14,180 nt of DNA. It comes from an uncultured Collinsella sp. GTDB lineage: Bacteria > Actinomycetota > Coriobacteriia > Coriobacteriales > Coriobacteriaceae. Positions within the stretch are counted from its first letter, which is position 1, and the number at the start of each line of letters is the position of its first letter. Shown piece after piece: positions 12,908 through 14,180 of the stretch. The stretch lies in contig URNM01000038.1 in assembly GCA_900549185.1 (NCBI GenBank), forward strand, positions 1-14,180. The letters run 5' to 3'. The notes under the pieces are model-generated. The model did not search any database. It had not been told where the DNA came from and worked only from the letters and a program-made list of their open reading frames with translations. A program made the position numbers and the translations under genes.

Positions 12908-14106
12908 GGGTCGCTCCTTCCGTTGCTAGGGTAGGGGCATGTTCCCATCCGTGTCGCCTCCAGGTTTGGATTGCATTGAGCAACCCCCCCCGCGGGATTT
13001 CCGAACAGGCTGCGATACAGCGCGTCCATGGCCCGCACGCTGCGGTGCGCGTCCAACCGCTTCATGCCGCCGCGCCAGCTCTGGTAGCTCTGCTGCACCT
13101 GCTCGGGCGTCATGACCCCCTCGGCCACCATGCGGGCCATCTTCTTCAGCTTGCGTCGCTCGCGCGTGATGGAGTCGCGGCACGGCTTCATGACGATGCG
13201 GCCCGTTTCGGTGTAGAAGATGCGCTTCTTCAGCCACGTGAAGCCGCGCGTCAGCTTCACCACGCGGGTCTTGCGCGGGTTCAGCGCGATGCCGAGCTTC
13301 GCGCACTCGTGCTCTATCAGCAGAAGGCACACTTGCAGGTACTCCTTGGACTCGTGGATCAGGTAGAAGTCATCCATGTAGCGCCCGTAGGCCTCGGGGC
13401 GCAGCATCTCGGCCACGTAGTGGTCGATGCGGTTGGGGTGCGCCACCGCGCATATCTGGTTTGGCTCGCTGCCCAGGCCCAGGCCGACCTCGCCCTGCGC
13501 GTCTATCAGGCGGTGCTCAAGGGCGACCACGCGCGGGTCGGGCAGCGCGTCGGCCACCTGCCGCTTGACCGGCTCGTGGGCAATGCGCGCGAAGTAGTCG
13601 GAGAAGTCGCCCAGCAGTATGTAGCCCTCGCGCCCATGCCGCCGCCAGTGGTCGGCCAGGTGGCGCTTGAGCAGCTTAAGGGCGTAGTCGGTGCCGCGCC
13701 CCTTGATGTTGGCGGAGTTCGCGGATACGAGCGTGGGGACTATCGCGGGCACGAGGGCGTTCTGGGACAGCGACTTCTGCACCACGCGCTCGGGGAAGTG
13801 CACTGCACTGATGTGGCGCAGCTTGCCGCGCTCCCACAGGTCGAAGCGGATGAAACCCCGGCATATGTCGCGGCCCTCCAAAAGGTCTTGGCGCGATTTC
13901 ACGGCGTTTCGCAGGTAGTCCTTCATGTACCGCTGCGTCGAGGCCTTCCACATGACGCCACGCGCGGCCTGCTTGGAAGCCTTGCACAGGCTGTTGAGGT
14001 CGGCCACCGTCTCAAGGGTGCACGCCTTGACGCGCTCGGCCTTGGCCCTGGCGCGCTTCTCCTCGCGGCGCTTCCGACGTGCGGCCCGCCTTTGCTCCGA
14101 GTTCAT
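12904..14106 (-). CDS. Prophage-encoded reverse transcriptase (RNA-directed DNA polymerase)
   Basis: This is a 400-residue reverse transcriptase. Counting from a possible GTG at 14115 (403 aa), the N-terminus is very basic (9-30), then fingers (SAVHFPERVVQ, 103-113; KGRGTDYALKLL, 138-149), palm motif A GDFSDYFARI (D170), motif 4 LGLGSEPNQI (212-221), catalytic YMDD (246-249), thumb start FTWLKKRIF (292-300), and a tail with SITRERRKLKK and SYQSWRGGM. All catalytic aspartates are present. The order resembles diversity-generating retroelement and group-II-like enzymes, but motif 4 has EPNQ instead of the TSQ-type sequence usual in such retroelements, and no maturase DNA-binding or endonuclease domain follows. 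ATG 14106 has GGGG at an 8-base spacing and is preferred. A run of eight G near the 3' end leaves the last 30 residues open to frame error. Confidence 0.88.
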   Translation of the reverse strand: MNSEQRRAARRKRREEKRARAKAERVKACTLETVADLNSLCKASKQAARGVMWKASTQRYMKDYLRNAVKSRQDLLEGRDICRGFIRFDLWERGKLRHISAVHFPERVVQKSLSQNALVPAIVPTLVSANSANIKGRGTDYALKLLKRHLADHWRRHGREGYILLGDFSDYFARIAHEPVKRQVADALPDPRVVALEHRLIDAQGEVGLGLGSEPNQICAVAHPNRIDHYVAEMLRPEAYGRYMDDFYLIHESKEYLQVCLLLIEHECAKLGIALNPRKTRVVKLTRGFTWLKKRIFYTETGRIVMKPCRDSITRERRKLKKMARMVAEGVMTPEQVQQSYQSWRGGMKRLDAHRSVRAMDALYRSLFGNPAGGVAQCNPNLEATRMGTCPYPSNGRSDP

Positions 14107-14132
14107 AGAAGGCACCCCGCACGGCTTGCAAT

Positions 14133-14180
14133 CTGTCTCTTATACACATCTCCGAGCCCACGAGACACTGAGCGATCTCG
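14133..14180 (-). other. Illumina Nextera i7 adapter (artefact)
   Basis: This is the exact reverse complement of bases 1-48: the mosaic end CTGTCTCTTATACACATCT, the adapter, index ACTGAGCG and the start of the P7 tail. Together the two copies look like 48-bp terminal inverted repeats but are library sequence. Genomic DNA ends at 14132, so nothing upstream of the reverse transcriptase is visible. Confidence 0.98.

Larger units (their letters stand above)
10608..14132. mobile_element. Prophage, lysis end (partial)
   Basis: Six closely spaced genes on the minus strand run towards ssrA: reverse transcriptase, 81-aa helical protein, membrane coiled-coil protein, holin, amidase and small membrane protein. 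Holin plus endolysin with tight spacing is a phage lysis cassette. The element abuts the 3' end of ssrA and runs off the contig. No integrase, capsid or tail gene is visible, so whether the phage is intact cannot be told. Confidence 0.85.

Noticed and set aside
12576..14132. Template repeat / variable repeat pair of a diversity-generating retroelement
   Set aside because: No adenine-rich near-repeat is visible here; any such pair would have to be upstream of the reverse transcriptase, beyond the contig end.
1..14180. 48-bp perfect terminal inverted repeats with Tn5 mosaic ends, suggesting a composite transposon
   Set aside because: They match the Nextera adapter with index and P7 tail exactly; there is no transposase gene.
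1..14180. CRISPR array or tRNA genes
   Set aside because: No regularly spaced repeats were seen, and the only tRNA-like structure belongs to the tmRNA.

Overview
This is a 14.1 kb contig, probably from a gut Coriobacteriia actinobacterium (most likely Collinsella or a close relative). The case rests on high-GC coding sequence, the look of the GatB, AraC, ABC and P-type ATPase proteins, and a short intergenic palindrome of a kind I associate with Coriobacteria. The genus is inference; no search was run. Bases 1-48 and 14133-14180 are not biology: they are the same Illumina Nextera i7 adapter in opposite orientation. Genomic sequence runs from 49 to 14132.

The left part (49-2255) holds the 3' end of gatB, a nested set of inverted repeats and terminator hairpins, and a solitary DUF4143-type AAA ATPase. 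The ATPase has two Crp/Fnr-like dyads in front of it.

The middle part (2320-9507) looks like a trace-metal or metal-chelate module. A divergent AraC-family regulator faces a back-to-back pair of half-size ABC transporters with exporter fold. These are followed by a small DUF6110-like membrane protein and a heavy-metal P-type ATPase whose membrane metal site reads S-C-A instead of CPx. A direct repeat with 21-bp spacing lies in the divergent promoter region, and an 18-bp motif occurs both before the ABC pair and before the DUF6110/ATPase pair, which suggests common control. A strong terminator closes the run.

The right part (9572-14132) starts with an unrecognised 144-aa gene on the minus strand and the one-piece tmRNA gene ssrA. 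Directly after the tmRNA 3' end comes the end of a prophage, all on the minus strand. In transcription order it carries a reverse transcriptase with a YMDD centre, an 81-aa helical protein, a strong terminator, a membrane-anchored coiled-coil protein, a holin, an N-acetylmuramoyl-L-alanine amidase with an SH3-like tail, and a small membrane protein. The ssrA 3' end is therefore the likely attachment site. The reverse transcriptase and its translationally coupled 81-aa partner are the best candidates for an undescribed system. The DNA upstream of the reverse transcriptase, where a template repeat or target gene might lie, is cut off by the contig end.
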